From Megaleporinus macrocephalus (lineage: Eukaryota > Chordata > Actinopteri > Characiformes > Anostomidae), in the NCBI GenBank assembly GCA_021613375.1, contig CM038704.1:30876582-30940581 (forward strand): 64,000 nt of DNA, given 5' to 3'. This document shows positions 13,255-25,612 of this stretch, piece after piece. Below the pieces are notes generated by a model. The model did not search any database. It was not told the origin of the DNA and was given only the letters and a program-made list of their open reading frames with translations. A program made the translations under genes and the position numbers. Each line of letters starts with the position of its first letter. Within the stretch, counting starts at the first letter, position 1.

Positions 13255-13425
13255 ATGGAAGGTAGATTCTCTTTTGATCAAGACTGGAGGGAATGGGCAT
13301 TCTCCAAGACTTATGATCCCTGGCAAATGGACAAGGCTAATGAGCCCAAACAGTATAATCTAGATGACGTTTTCCATGGTAAAGAGAAGTGGAATTGGAA
13401 GTGGAATAGACATCAGCTTGCATGA
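13255..13425 (+). CDS. unrecognised 56-residue ORF
   Basis: ATG to TGA, acidic and Trp-rich: starts MEGRFSFDQDWREWAFSKTY, ends KWNWKWNRHQLA, with seven Trp in 56 residues. No family recognised, no signal peptide or membrane segment. The composition looks more protein-like than other short frames nearby, but it stands alone, with no neighbouring exon found. It could be a chance frame, a lost exon or a small protein. Confidence 0.2.
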   Translation: MEGRFSFDQDWREWAFSKTYDPWQMDKANEPKQYNLDDVFHGKEKWNWKWNRHQLA

Positions 13426-14860
13426 GCATTCATCACTTGTCATAGTTTCCAAAAACCCTGCAGGGTGGAAAATTGCATTCTGTCAGGATGATAACAGTAC
13501 AGGCCTACTGGCTATAATCAACTGGAGTGGAGCATAATAAAATAAAACATGAACAAGACTTTAGACCTTTTAATCTAAAGGGAGAATGTGAGGACCCCAG
13601 TCAATCTGTAGCCACACTCGTCAGCAGCGCTGGTCAAAAACACAGTTGTTGCCTTGACTGCTTGAGTGTGGAAAGTCTGGATCAGAGAAAATGCCATCTC
13701 TATAGTGCTCCAGCACAAACACTAAGAGGAAACATTCTCTGCTTGAGGGAGACAAGCTAAGAAGCACAACTGGCATCTGTTTCCTCCTGTTAATTTTTTT
13801 ATCACAGACGTATCTCCAATGCTAATGTATTCCAATAAGATTGCAGCTACTGCATGTAAACACACACTAATCTTTCATGCTTTTAAATGTCATGAATTCA
13901 TGCAGAGGATCCCTGTATTTACAAATTAATGATATGACACACAACTTCATATGTTTCAAATAAAAAATACTAAATATTTACACAGTACAATATTTATACA
14001 ACACTGTGACTTTATGTATATCAATGTGATTGTGTAAACATTTCCAAAAGTCTCTTCAAGCTGCTGAACTTTAATATGTTATGTTTAATATACTAAATCA
14101 ATATGATGGCTATGGGCATCCAAGAGAAGTCTAGAACCAAAATTTGATCTTGAAACCAGCTCACAAGATCAACTACAAAATCTTTTAAATTTTCTTTGCC
14201 AGGCTGAATGGTTTTAAATAATGTCTAAGGCATCTAAGAAAAACTTCTAAAGCCATTTATCTGGGGTGAATGGTACGGGTAATGATTCTGTACATTGCTT
14301 TGTTTCTAGCATTATCTGTCCAGCATTATTCATGGTTATCATGCAACACCAGGTCTGGCTAATCAACTCTGCATTAAATTAAATGATATGCGTTTCTGAA
14401 AGAATGGAACAAATCTATATGATGTCTGGAGGCATCGAGGAGAAATCAGGAAACCAAACTTTTTCTCCTGACCACCTTGCAACTTATGAACAATTCTTGC
14501 TCTGCTTAACCAAAGGAGGCCACTGAAAGCACAATGTAGCATTAGTGTGCAGTCTGAGTTTTCAAAGGCTAATACAGTTTCATGTATCGACATGTCACAT
14601 TTCACTTTGACATACTTCACAATGACCGCATGCAGTGAAAATCATACATGCTTGAACCCAGCTGAAGCAGTATGTAGTATACGTCATGGTGGGGTATTAG
14701 TATAACGGGTTAATGAACTGTTTTAATAAAGTAAAACACAACACACAACTGTTTCCTATGATAAAAGGTTCATGATACAAAAAAATAAAGAAATAAAGTC
14801 AATTTTATTTATTTAATTTTTTAAAAACAAAATACAAAGACCACACAAGCTTGGACATTC

Positions 14861-15520
14861 ACTCGCTGACCACTTTATAAGGAACACCTTGCTGTTTCTG
14901 CCCTCATTGCCCATTTTACCGGCTCCACTTTGTAGCTCTACAATTACAGACTGCATACTTTGTCACCCTGTTCTTCAGTGGTCAGAACCTCTGCAGGACC
15001 ACCACAAAGCAGGTATTATTCAGGTTGTGCATCATTCTCAGCTCTACACTTACACTGACGTGGTGGCGGAGTGTTAGTGTGTGTTGCTCAGACAACACAG
15101 ACAACTCTCCTGTGACCACTGATGAAGGACTAGAGGATGACTAATACAAACTATGCAGAAACAGATGAGATATCTTCTCTAACTTCACATCTACAAGAAA
15201 AATCAACAAAGTAGGAGTGAAGTATCTAATAGAAAGGACAGTGAATGGACAGAGTGTTCTAAAACTCCAGAAGCACTGCTGTGTCTGATCCACTTATACC
15301 ATCACAACACACACAAACACACCACCACCACTTCAGTGTCACTGTAGTACTGAGAATAATTGACCACCTGAATAACATGTGCTCTGTGGTGGTCCTGTGA
15401 GGGGTCATGACCATTGAAGAACATGGTAACAAAGTACACAGAGAAACATGGGCTACAGTCTGCAACTGTAGAGTATATAGAGTACTTACAAGAAGCTGGT
15501 TTTAATAAAATGCTCAGTTA
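14861..15520. mobile_element. long palindromic (foldback) MITE
   Basis: About 660 bp. The left half (ACTCGCTGACCACTTTATAA ...) and the right half (ending TTTTAATAAAATGCTCAGTT) are diverged inverted copies. Paired landmarks are GGTCAGAACC...GGACCACCACAAAG on the left against CTGTGGTGGTCC...GTCATGACC on the right. The spacer is roughly 15090-15290. No coding capacity. Confidence 0.7.
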
Positions 15521-18429
15521 GCATACAAGCCAAAGTAATTAAAATATTTCAGCTAAAAAAAGGTTTAGGCTCTGTATTGTGAAATTCACCAGACCTCAAC
15601 TAAAGAAAGGACTAAAGAAAGTACCCTGTTGAGTGTTAGTGGTCAACATTTATGCCACTAACAAAAGTTTTAAACGGGTAAACTCTCTGAAGAAAAGCTT
15701 GTGTTGTAAAAGTTTGAATAGCCTACCTGAGCGCTGTGCTTCTGTTAGAATCCCACTCAGCACCACTGCTAGGTATATTTCCAGTATGGACCAGACAGGC
15801 GGCATCTTCATCCTTTTTTTTGGCTTTATTTATTTTACTTGTGTAACTCAGAAGCAAATCTGTAAGTGAGATTTAAAAGCAGGTGCAAACAGGAGCGAGT
15901 GTAGTGTAATTCCTGAGAACATGGTCTGGAGAACCTCAGGGGAATCCAGAGTGAGAATGCACTTCAACTCCACACTAGACTAATTGTACAGTAGGGAACA
16001 GTAGACTGGTACTATTCAATAAAGCACCTCCTCCCCAGGGTCCTAACGCCTCATGACAAATTAACAAGCATTGGACAAATAGCTCCTATTTTAACAAGAT
16101 GAAGGTTTATTTTAGGCGTTGACAAGTTATGACACATCCTTTAATCTGTACTTTAGATGAATACGTTTAAAAAAAGTGATAATACAGTATATTCTTAAAA
16201 TATCTCAAACACTGCCAGCATCAATGCTGAGGGAGGCGCTCTATAATGTGAACATAGATCTGCTTGCTGTATAATGTGATAGCCCATTCGGGACGCTACT
16301 TTGCATATTGATGTAGTCTCTGTTGCTTCTCTTTCGTCATGTAGGGGGGGTTATGTCCAAAAAATGGATGGCAATATTCAGGGTTCGTGTCTTAACACGC
16401 TATAGCATCTGTGCTGTCAACACAGCTTCTCTTGATGCATTCCATAAAGCTAAGGCAAGACTCCTCCTGGTGTGGCCTGCGGTCCATATAACACAACTAA
16501 GGAAGCAGCTGAGCTATTCAGTGTGCTCCAACAAAGGCTTTTACTATAGTGGATACCAGTAGAGGTTAATAACTGCAGCTAAAACTTTGTACTTATTGGC
16601 TGAACAGGTCTGTTGAAGATACAACCAGTGTCAGTACCTGAAGAAGAAAAGTACTAATAGGTTGTATTGTTTTGTGTTCAGTTCAAAATAACAAAAACAT
16701 ATATATTTTTTAATTGCTTTTATTTGCATTTATTACTGTTTTTTTATTATATGTGGTTTTAACAAAAGTTACAGATATACCTCACATTAAAAACAAGCAA
16801 ACTTTTTCCAGTTGTTTAAAGCCATCAGTGCTGAGTGGAACAAGATTGACTTCTCTGTCTGTAAAGATCGTGTGCAAGTTTATGGACAAAAATTCACTAT
16901 TTCAAGTAAAATAAAGAGAAAATCTTCTGATACCTACCACTTTATCTCTTTGTTCACTGATTTGCTGTAAAAGCTTAATGTTTTGGCATTGAATATTTGG
17001 TATCTGTGGTTTACATTAAATATTGTACATATGTGCTCACACAAAATACATTTCCAATAAAGTTCATTTTCACAGTGCATTAATATCTAGAGCACTTGCT
17101 TTTGCCATGTTCATTTCAAGTTGAAGTTAGTCCAAGCAGTAAAGTGCATTCAACAAGTCTTTTGGCTGTTTTCTTATATTTTCCAATGTACGTGATTATT
17201 ACTTTTACATGAATTTATTTTTGCATGGTACATTTCTGTGTGTCATATTTTCCCCTATATTTGGTTAATATAGAAGTACATTCTAAAATAGACTGTAGTG
17301 TTTGGGATGTATTTTGGCCTGAATCGCAGTACATATAAAATGCATTTCAGGTATATAACAATCCTGTCAAGGTCTTTCAGCACAGGGCACTAAGATGCAG
17401 AATAATGGCCACAACACAAATTCTTTCGGTCAGGTAATGGCATGTGGTGCAACTGATTTACCAGCAGAGAGCGCACTTTCATACTAAACCGGCCAGGTTG
17501 CTGGAGGGTTCCAAATCAAATCAATTGAAATCAAAATTAACCAGATAACAACGCATTCTGAGATAAAAATGTTAAAAATAATGTAATCTTATTACATTAT
17601 ACATACATACATACATATAAAATACAAAGCATTACACTAATGTATAAATATGCACTAATATACATACATATAAACACATTTAAGTACATTTATGTAAATA
17701 TACATAAATCCAATCTCAAAATATTAACAATTTTCCATTAATGCTTTATCCTATTTTTGCAGATTATGTTAATGCTTTATAATACTTGTATAATTAATTA
17801 ATGTTCATGTTTTTTTTCTTATTCGCTAAAGCTCATTTCTGTCTAAATGCCTTTGAGTGACATTTGCATGTCATAAAGAATTAGGGATCTGTTTTGTGGG
17901 AGTGGGATTTAAGAATTTGCCCAGCAGACTGTGCTTGTTGCATTTTCATTAGGAGATGAATTCTTGTTCACTTTCACCGACATGCCTGGTCTGGATCTTC
18001 AGCTATTTACCTACAGGGTGGCAACCAGCCAGCTTAGCCTAGCCGTCTTCACCGCAGACAGGAGGTCATGAAACAGGACTGACAAGCCCTCAGTGAAACT
18101 GTCATGGATAATATTTTGAATTCACACTTTCTCTTCTACGTCTCTTTCTTTATCTCCTCATTGTTCCTCCACAAGAACTTAGCTAATACTGTTTTATGTC
18201 TCCTCTTTGCTTCTTGTTCTGAAGACTGCAGACTACTGGTGTACGCAAAATCTCAGTTTCTCTCTAAAGCCATTCTGCGTGGCACACATTCAGCATCAAA
18301 AGCTAATAAGGCATGACGCAAACAGCACCCTCTCCTGACACCTCTTATCTTTATCAGTGCCCCAAGCAGCAGGCCTGCCTGATATCCCAATGGGAGATAG
18401 CAGACAGATGGTTAGCATACACATTAGCA
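15521..18429. other. non-coding, nothing seen
   Basis: AT-rich with small ACAT repeats near 17600-17700; no exon recognised on either strand. Confidence 0.55.
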
Positions 18430-18563
18430 TGATTACTGCAGTCTTTCTTTCTGTGTCACAGCGGAAGGACTCGAGTGATCCATCGGTCTAAATTTATCCT
18501 CTGCGGCCCACTGAATTGGGGCTTGGACCTTATCTTGCCCCCTTGACATGGTGGCTGGTGGGG

Positions 18564-18573
18564 CTATTTTTAG
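18564..18573 (+). promoter_or_regulatory. MEF2-type site CTATTTTTAG
   Basis: Exact match to the MEF2 consensus YTA(A/T)4TAR, upstream of a sarcomeric gene. A single match of this length arises often by chance; its weight comes from the E-box close by and the GC-richer context. Confidence 0.4.
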
Positions 18574-18586
18574 GAGGGTGAGGTGG

Positions 18587-18592
18587 CAGCTG
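18587..18592 (+). promoter_or_regulatory. E-box CAGCTG
   Basis: Myogenic bHLH-type E-box, 13 bp after the MEF2-type site. The MEF2 plus E-box pairing is usual in muscle enhancers; function here is inferred. Confidence 0.35.
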
Positions 18593-19038
18593 TGGAAGCA
18601 TTTATTGGCCCTTGGCTCACAGTGACACCCAGGGTGCCCCAGGACTGAGTGACGCAGACATTGTGAGGGATACAAACCAACAGGAGAGCCTGAGTATGCA
18701 ATGAAGCATAGGAGAGCTCCAAGCGTACACATACACAAGAGGTTGAGCACCAGAGCACATTGTTGAAAAGGGAAGAATACCTCTTCCAATCACAGAGCCC
18801 CCCTTGGGGAACTGCACCGCTGTTGGACATACTGGATCGACTGCAACAGTAGAACTGTTGGATCTCACCAACAGCTTTTGCTTCTACAGCATCTCTGCAA
18901 ATCTGTGACCCACAGCAGGAGTCAAAGGTCAACTTGATTAAAGAAAGCGGGCTGACACTGGGGTCAATATCCTCCAGAGGAGGTCTTGAACAGGATCATT
19001 CTGGCAGGTTCTCATTCTCAGTCTGGGGATACTCATAG

Positions 19039-21219
19039 GTAGGTTTTTTATCTGTTTGTTTTACAGTTTTTCACCATGGTTAGTTTTGTTCTTCATAGAG
19101 AACTGATTTTCAGCTACTAAGCCTTTTCTTAATAAACAGGACTGTAAGTAGCTTTACCATTTCACTGTATCCTAAGTCCATTTTTTACTTTATGCTAATG
19201 TTTGTCAAGAATATGTAAAATAATAATTTACCTGCCATACTTATGTGTGTTTATGAATCTTATAATAGACCAGCAGACATCAGTGGAAATTATAACTTTT
19301 ACTGCCAATATATAATTCGTAAGAAAATTAGGTAGCAAGTCTTACAATTATAGATTCTATAGTTACTTTACATCTTTCTGAATTAGACTTATCCAAGCAA
19401 GCTTGACCAAGTCAATAGGAGATTTTAACAGTCGGTGCCATACCTGACCAGGTGGCATTCATTGAGATTAAAATAAGTTGATTTTTAAAGCCCATCCTCC
19501 AGTCAATTACTCACTGGATATAAAGTATGTTAGACCATGAAACTGTAATATAGTGTTGAGTCATGCTGAAACTGAAGTTGCAGCAAGCTGGTGCACTGGT
19601 CTACTTATATCATGATGAGCTGACGGTGTATTGCGAATGCCGTTATGAAGCAGGGTTGATCAGTGCAGCTGTATGATGTGTGCACGCTTTGTCTCGTCCA
19701 CCACATAGCCCACTCATCTCCCCTATCTTTATTTGGACAGTCTATTTTAAATACTTCCTCTTGATATACAGCACCAGCTGTTCAGGCTAAGGAGGAAAAG
19801 GGGAGGGATTTCTTGACTTCTGGCAAAGACTGCGTTTATGAATTAATGTTTAGGGGGTAAATGTTATTATGTATTGATCATTAGGCCGCTATTGTTCAGA
19901 GAACAGAGCAAGTGATATCAGAAAAGTAACTTTACAGGAGAGGCCAAAAACATTCTTAAGGTTTATGTGAGTCAGTGTAAATAGGTTTTATTACAAGCAC
20001 TTCTGTCGGTGCATTCATTATGAAATTTTCACAGAATGTAAAGGACAGCTGCCGAACTTACATAATAAATAAATATCAAAAATAAAAAAGAAAATGGAGA
20101 TACAAGTTTTTCTTTGGACAGTGACAATATGTTTGTCACTAAGTACATAACCTACAATCTTCTTTATAGACTTGTTGGGCTTTTAAGTAAAATGCAATAA
20201 AAACAAGAATTTGTAATTTGTTAACTTTAATTTAACAAAATTACTGACTTTGCTGGATCAGTTGACCAACTCGATTGCATTTTGTAAATGTAAACAAATT
20301 ATGCAAAAAAGTTGGGATATAAACAAAATAAGAGTGAAAGCGTATAGAATATCCGAGGGGCCGATCAGACTTTTATCAGTAAAAGGTGCGAAAGCCAACA
20401 TCTGTCAAGGTATGAGGAGCAATGACTGTGAGAAGGTACCATTAACGTGGAGCTGTATGTTGGGATTTTAGAGACACGTATGCTACAGTCAAGATGTCTT
20501 TTCCCAGGAGGTCTAACATTATTTGAGCAAGACAAGGTCAGGCCTTATTCTGCATGTGCTACAACAGTGTAGCTTCATAGACACAGAGTGTGTGTGCTTG
20601 ACTGACCTGCCTGCAGTCCAGATCTGTCTTCTATTGACAGTATATGATGCATGAGGTAGAGCAGAATGATCAGGCAATGATTGATGAATGACTGTTGAGC
20701 AGATGAAGTCTTGTAACATACAGGAACGGGCAAACAACTGAAAAGTGCAATTAAAAGGAAAGGTGATGAACACGCCTATCCCAACTCTTTTGAGGGTGAA
20801 GATTTTTTTAGTGGCATTATTATTATTATTATTAGTAGTAGTAGTAGTAGTATTCTTCTTCTTCTTCTTCTTATTATTATTATTATTATAGAAATTATCC
20901 AGCCTCTTTTATCCCTTAGAATTAAACAGACATTGTTTGTTACAAAATGTACATGAGCTCTGTTCCGATTGGTTACTGTTTTTATGCTGAAATATTTCTT
21001 ATGACGAGTGAGTTTGACAAAAGAATTCAGTTTTTCAGAGTTTTCTGTTGATGTAGATTAGAATATGTAACTTTTTGCATGTTTGTTGAGTTTTATATCT
21101 ATCTACAACATGTGCCTGGATTATTTTGATCATTATCTCAGTAGCTGTAATGTAATATAATCATGAGGCAGTTAACACATTGACCATGCTGATGTACATT
21201 TGGGTTTATTTTCCTACAG
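19039..21219 (+). other. putative first (5' UTR) intron of obsl1
   Basis: If the donor at 19039 and acceptor at 21219 are real, this is a 2,181-bp intron. Holds the compound microsatellite at 20816; no coding sequence. Confidence 0.35.
20816..20890 (+). repeat. compound trinucleotide microsatellite
   Basis: Runs of (ATT), (AGT), (TTC) and (TTA) in succession, 420 bp upstream of the obsl1 start codon. Confidence 0.95.
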
Positions 21220-21310
21220 CTTGGTATGTAGTAAAGGAAGCTGGGATTCCAATTAAAAGACACTGTTGTAAAAGCCTCACATTGCTAGTCATTTCTCAAC
21301 TTCAGTAGCC
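21220..21310 (+). other. obsl1: obsl1 5' UTR part adjoining the start codon
   Basis: A good acceptor (ATTTTCCTACAG) ends at 21219, giving 91 nt of 5' UTR before the ATG. This implies an upstream non-coding exon. No longer in-frame start is apparent. Confidence 0.5.
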
Positions 21311-22451
21311 ATGGATGTGTTTGGTGGTGCTCCCCGTGTGCTCGGGTACCCACGTCCAGTTCTGGTGAAGAGCGGCTCAGATGCGGTTCTTAAATGTCAG
21401 ATCGGTGGAGACCCACAACCATCTGTGGTATGGGAGAGAAAGAATGAACCTATTGTCCCAAATGGCCGCTACCGCATTGCCCAGGATGGAAAAGTTTATA
21501 CTCTCTTCATCTCTGGCGTAACTCTGGCAGATGCTGGACAGTATATCTGCAGAGCTAAGAACAGCATCGGGGAGACTTATGCAGCTGCTACTCTCAAAGT
21601 AGAAGAGCAAGCGCAAGAGGTTCCGCTGATACAGCCCACTCAAGAACAGCAGGAGGTTAAAGTCGTTCCACCTGAACAAGAAATTAAGGCCCCTCAGCAG
21701 CCACAACAGCCGCAACAACCACAACAATCACAACAACCACAACGTGAGAAAGAAGCAGATCTGTTTCAGGACAACAAGCCTCGGTTTCTCATCAAACCTT
21801 TGTCCTTGAGAGTAGACAGAGGTGAAGATGCCGCTTTTTCTTGCAAGCTGTGGGGCGACCCCTTGCCCGAGGTTGTGTGGGAGAAGGATGGCAAGCAGCT
21901 CAAGGAGATCTATGAGAGCTCACACTTTCACATTGGCCAGCAAGATGGAGGATGGTTTCAGCTGAAGATCTTCAGGACGCGAGCCCCAGATGGAGGAGTG
22001 TACACCTGCAAGGCAGTCAATGATCACGGGGAGGCAGTGGTTGGAGCTGTGCTGTTGGTTGAACCCGTCCCAGAACAAAGAGGAGAAAGTCATCAGAATG
22101 GCTACACCAACGGCCACTGGTCTCCAGACCAGAACAAGGCCAAGTACCCAAGAGTGAAACACTCCAAAGAACCTCAACTGAATGTGGCCAAGGCCAAAAA
22201 GTTCACCGTCACAGAGGGCAAACACGCCAAATTCCGCTGCTATGTCACGGGCAAACCTAAACCGGAGATTGTGTGGAAGAAAGATGGAGAGCCACTCTCA
22301 CCTGGGCGGCGCCACCTTCTGTTTGAGGACAGAGAAGGGTACTACACTTTGAAAGTCCTTTACTGTAAGCAGCAAGACACTGGGCTCTACATCTGTGCAG
22401 CATCAAATGCTCTGGGGAACACGCTGAGTGCTGTGCATCTCTCTGTGAAAG
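21311..22451 (+). CDS. obsl1: obsl1 coding exon 1: Ig1, Q/P-rich linker, Ig2, Ig3
   Basis: Encodes residues 1-380 plus one base of codon 381. The ATG has purine at -3 and G at +4 and begins [10 protein letters not shown]. Ig1 (about 8-98) has C29, W41, C80; Ig2 (about 154-250) has C178, W190, C233; Ig3 (about 291-380) has C310, W322, C362. These are complete I-set core residues. Between Ig1 and Ig2 lies a linker rich in Gln and Pro (about 100-148). A second polar linker (about 251-288) precedes Ig3. In mammals Ig1 binds titin M10 and Ig3 binds myomesin. The exon ends AAAG before donor GTATGG, phase 1. Reading through the donor would add 16 residues and stop at 22502-22504, so intron retention would give a 397-residue three-Ig form. 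Confidence 0.95.
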
Positions 22452-25400
22452 GTATGGTGAAAATGCTGTTTAATGTTTTTGCATGTCATTTCATCTTTGC
22501 TTAACTCATCATATCATAAATGTTTATACTAATTATTAGTATGCTAGATTAGGAATGTGCAGATAACCTAATTACCTAACACATTAAATACCTAAAATTT
22601 TAAGATCTCTTCAGGGTCTACAGTTTGTGGAATAAGTAACAATTTACCCGTTTAAGCAAACTATTGGTAATTAGGACAAGTTTCAGATAACTAATATGCT
22701 CCATCTTATTTTTTCAGAGAAATCATGGGCATATTTACAGTTTCTATGCTATAAAGGAACTGGGCAACCAATTTGCCACAGCACCACCCTGAGACTGATC
22801 AGCACTGCATCACTAGTTAGACAAGAAAACAATAACAATAACAAAATCTCAGTCTGGGTGGCACAGGTCAAGAAGTCTTTCTCCAAACCCAAACTGGATA
22901 CCTGGCAACCATATTTAGACATACGTACAGCATATGGTTGATTGTGAGCTAGTGATCCCAAAAAAAGTCCAAGGGTCTAAAATCTAACTGTCAAAGTACC
23001 ATGTGGGAATATTTGGATTAAAGCTTAGCCCACATCATGCAGTTTATTCTGTCATTGCTATTATAACTTTAATAAAAGAATGAATGTGCATGGAGATCTC
23101 TAGTTATATTATCTTAAATGAGCAATATGCAAGGTTTTTAGTTCAAAACAGGGCCAGAGTGGACCCCTTTTTCAGCCCGGGAGTTTCATGCCCAAATCCG
23201 GCCCACTTTTTTCATGGAGGAGGAATTTGAATAAATGAAACAGCAGCTAGCTATTACAGCGCCTTTTTATTGGGTATAAGTTCAGGTATATGCTGGTAAG
23301 CTAACAGAAAACACTTTACTTAAACAGGTTCAATTCAAATATAAATCAGATAATGATTTAAAAGGTAAAAAATGTGAAAAAGATGAAAATAAATTGAAAT
23401 TAAAATCATTTAAAGTTAAATGACAACAGAGAGGTGCTCTATTATTAGATTTACACTAAATTCTTAAGTAGCTTCACTACTCGCATGTTTAGGAGCTACC
23501 TACAGCATCAAAAGCCCCCTAAGCAGTGCACTGGCTTCTCAACTTTATTAATAACATTATCTGCAGACATGAGAATTTCCTTCTCTGTGTACATTAACAT
23601 TAACACAATTTAACATATTACGTCTATTCTCCATGTTATACTTTATATTACAAATAACTTTAAATACGTTTAAATAACTCTGTTACACTATCCTCTACTC
23701 TTCTAAATTATGTTTATTATTTTCAGCCTGAAAATTGATATGTGTGATTAATGGTGCGCAATAGCCGTACACTGAAAATACAGACTTATTTCCGTATCTC
23801 TGTTTACCGGCTGCAGCTGGGAGTCTGTCCTCCGGAAAACAGGTCTGTTCATTTCGCACATTTAGCAGCATCTTCTTCCAACGCCATTCTTTTTTAAACT
23901 GGCTCATTCAGTTCCACCTGACCTCTTTCTGCCCTTCATCACCACAGACGGACGCGTGGCGCTATTCTGCTATATTTAATTTTACCGCTCCAGAAAAGAC
24001 GACTTGTGGGCGAAACCAACTTAAACATTTAGGAGGGGAGAATTCCCTCAGATGGTAGAACCCATCTAATCTACTATGATGTAGGGACTGTGTTGTCAGA
24101 TGAATAGAGACTGGATACGTAGATGAATGGAGAATGAATGCAAGAAGAAGATTAGATAAGTTACAAATACGTGTCAAAGTAATTTTTCCCATCCAACCGG
24201 CCCAAACTCGAGATTGACATGAGCCGGCCCATCGGGAATCCTCCCGAATCTCCTTATTAGCCACTCCGGCCCTGGTTTAAAACATTCCAAAATTAACTAC
24301 AATTATTAACAGAATGTGAAGAAATAACAGTTTTGACAATATTGACAATCAAGACATCTCTGTATCTCTGTGTTATAAAGTTAATCAGCTGCCCCAGCCT
24401 GTCCTGTCTCATAATACCAATTTCACCTCAAGAGGTGAGTTACTGTAGACTTCTATCAGTCCAGCTTGACAGGATGAAGCTGTAGCTCTTCTCCATATAA
24501 CCTCCTGACTGGGGCTGTACCTGACTCAGAATTTTGTCAATCAAATTGGATTTGGCCATATGTTCCTTTTTTTCTAATTATTTAGTCTCAGAAAAATCAA
24601 CTGGCTTGAGTTTCAGTGAAGATTTTGACCACATTAAGAAAGTCAAATGCAACGTGAGAACATATTTTTGAGCATTTAAAAATCAATAAGATAAGTTCAA
24701 AGTGCCCCAGACTTGAAACTTCTTCTTAGACATGATTATAGCTAGCCGAGCTTACCAGCTACTTCACCTCAGACTTCGGCTTCTCATCAGTTAACCCGCA
24801 GTGCTGTCACATGTACTGTCTAGAATATAGAAATATATTTATGATCTCATAATTCTTCACTGATCTCAGCCTTATCCTGTTAATATTGCACACAGTGACT
24901 GACCTAACAAAGCTTTCTGGACTGCACAACTTGAAGAATCTCAGTGAACTCATGGGTCTCTGACTAATGATTTGACTCGTCGGCTTTCAGTGGGCATCCT
25001 TATTCTTGTCAGTCATGTTGAAGATCCTCCTCATAGTAAGATGTTTGTAAGAATAAACACAATGATGACTGAAGCTTTTGGCAAGCAGCCATTAAATCAA
25101 CAACTGTCGTCCACTTTCGGCAAGAAACCACATGCAGCAACACACAAAAGAAGTGATATAAATAGAAGCAGATACAGATAATTGTAATACGCTTTATGCC
25201 TAAAGGTATTCAGACACCATTTCTAGTTACTGAATACTTTAATGTGACTCCCCTGCAGTCACAGGCTTTCAGCTTGTATAATCTCCATAGAAAAATAAAG
25301 CATGGCTCAATGGTAAGTCACCATGCTTCATGGCAAGCATCAGCTAGCTAAGTATAAAATGGAACAGCATTCTCTGAAGTGATGGAGTTCCAGGCAATAC

Positions 25401-25515
25401 CTTTAGGATGAGTTGGAGTGGAGTTTGTGATGCAGAACTAATCGGTCATAGTCAGTACATCATGACCTCAGCAATTATCTTGTGGCTGAATGCAATTAAA
25501 TCTTAAATCTAAGCA

Positions 25516-25612
<97 letters not shown>

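Larger units (their letters stand above)
11341..14860. other. non-coding
   Basis: Contains the diverged duplication at 12638-12916 and the short ORF at 13255; otherwise no supportable feature. Confidence 0.55.
18430..19038 (+). promoter_or_regulatory. candidate obsl1 promoter / non-coding first exon
   Basis: This stretch is visibly richer in G and C than its surroundings. It carries a MEF2-type site and an E-box close together and ends in ATAG followed by GTAGGT, a strong donor sequence. It could be the promoter and first non-coding exon that splices to 21220. No transcript evidence is available and the open frames in it (mostly minus strand) resemble nothing I know. Inference only. Confidence 0.35.

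Noticed and set aside
18433..18932. Overlapping minus-strand frames of 84-120 residues
   Set aside because: Three frames open at once reflects GC content; no domain, no splice context. Kept only as a possible regulatory or non-coding exon region on the plus strand.
21377..22225. Minus-strand frames opposite obsl1 exon 1
   Set aside because: Shadow frames of the coding strand.
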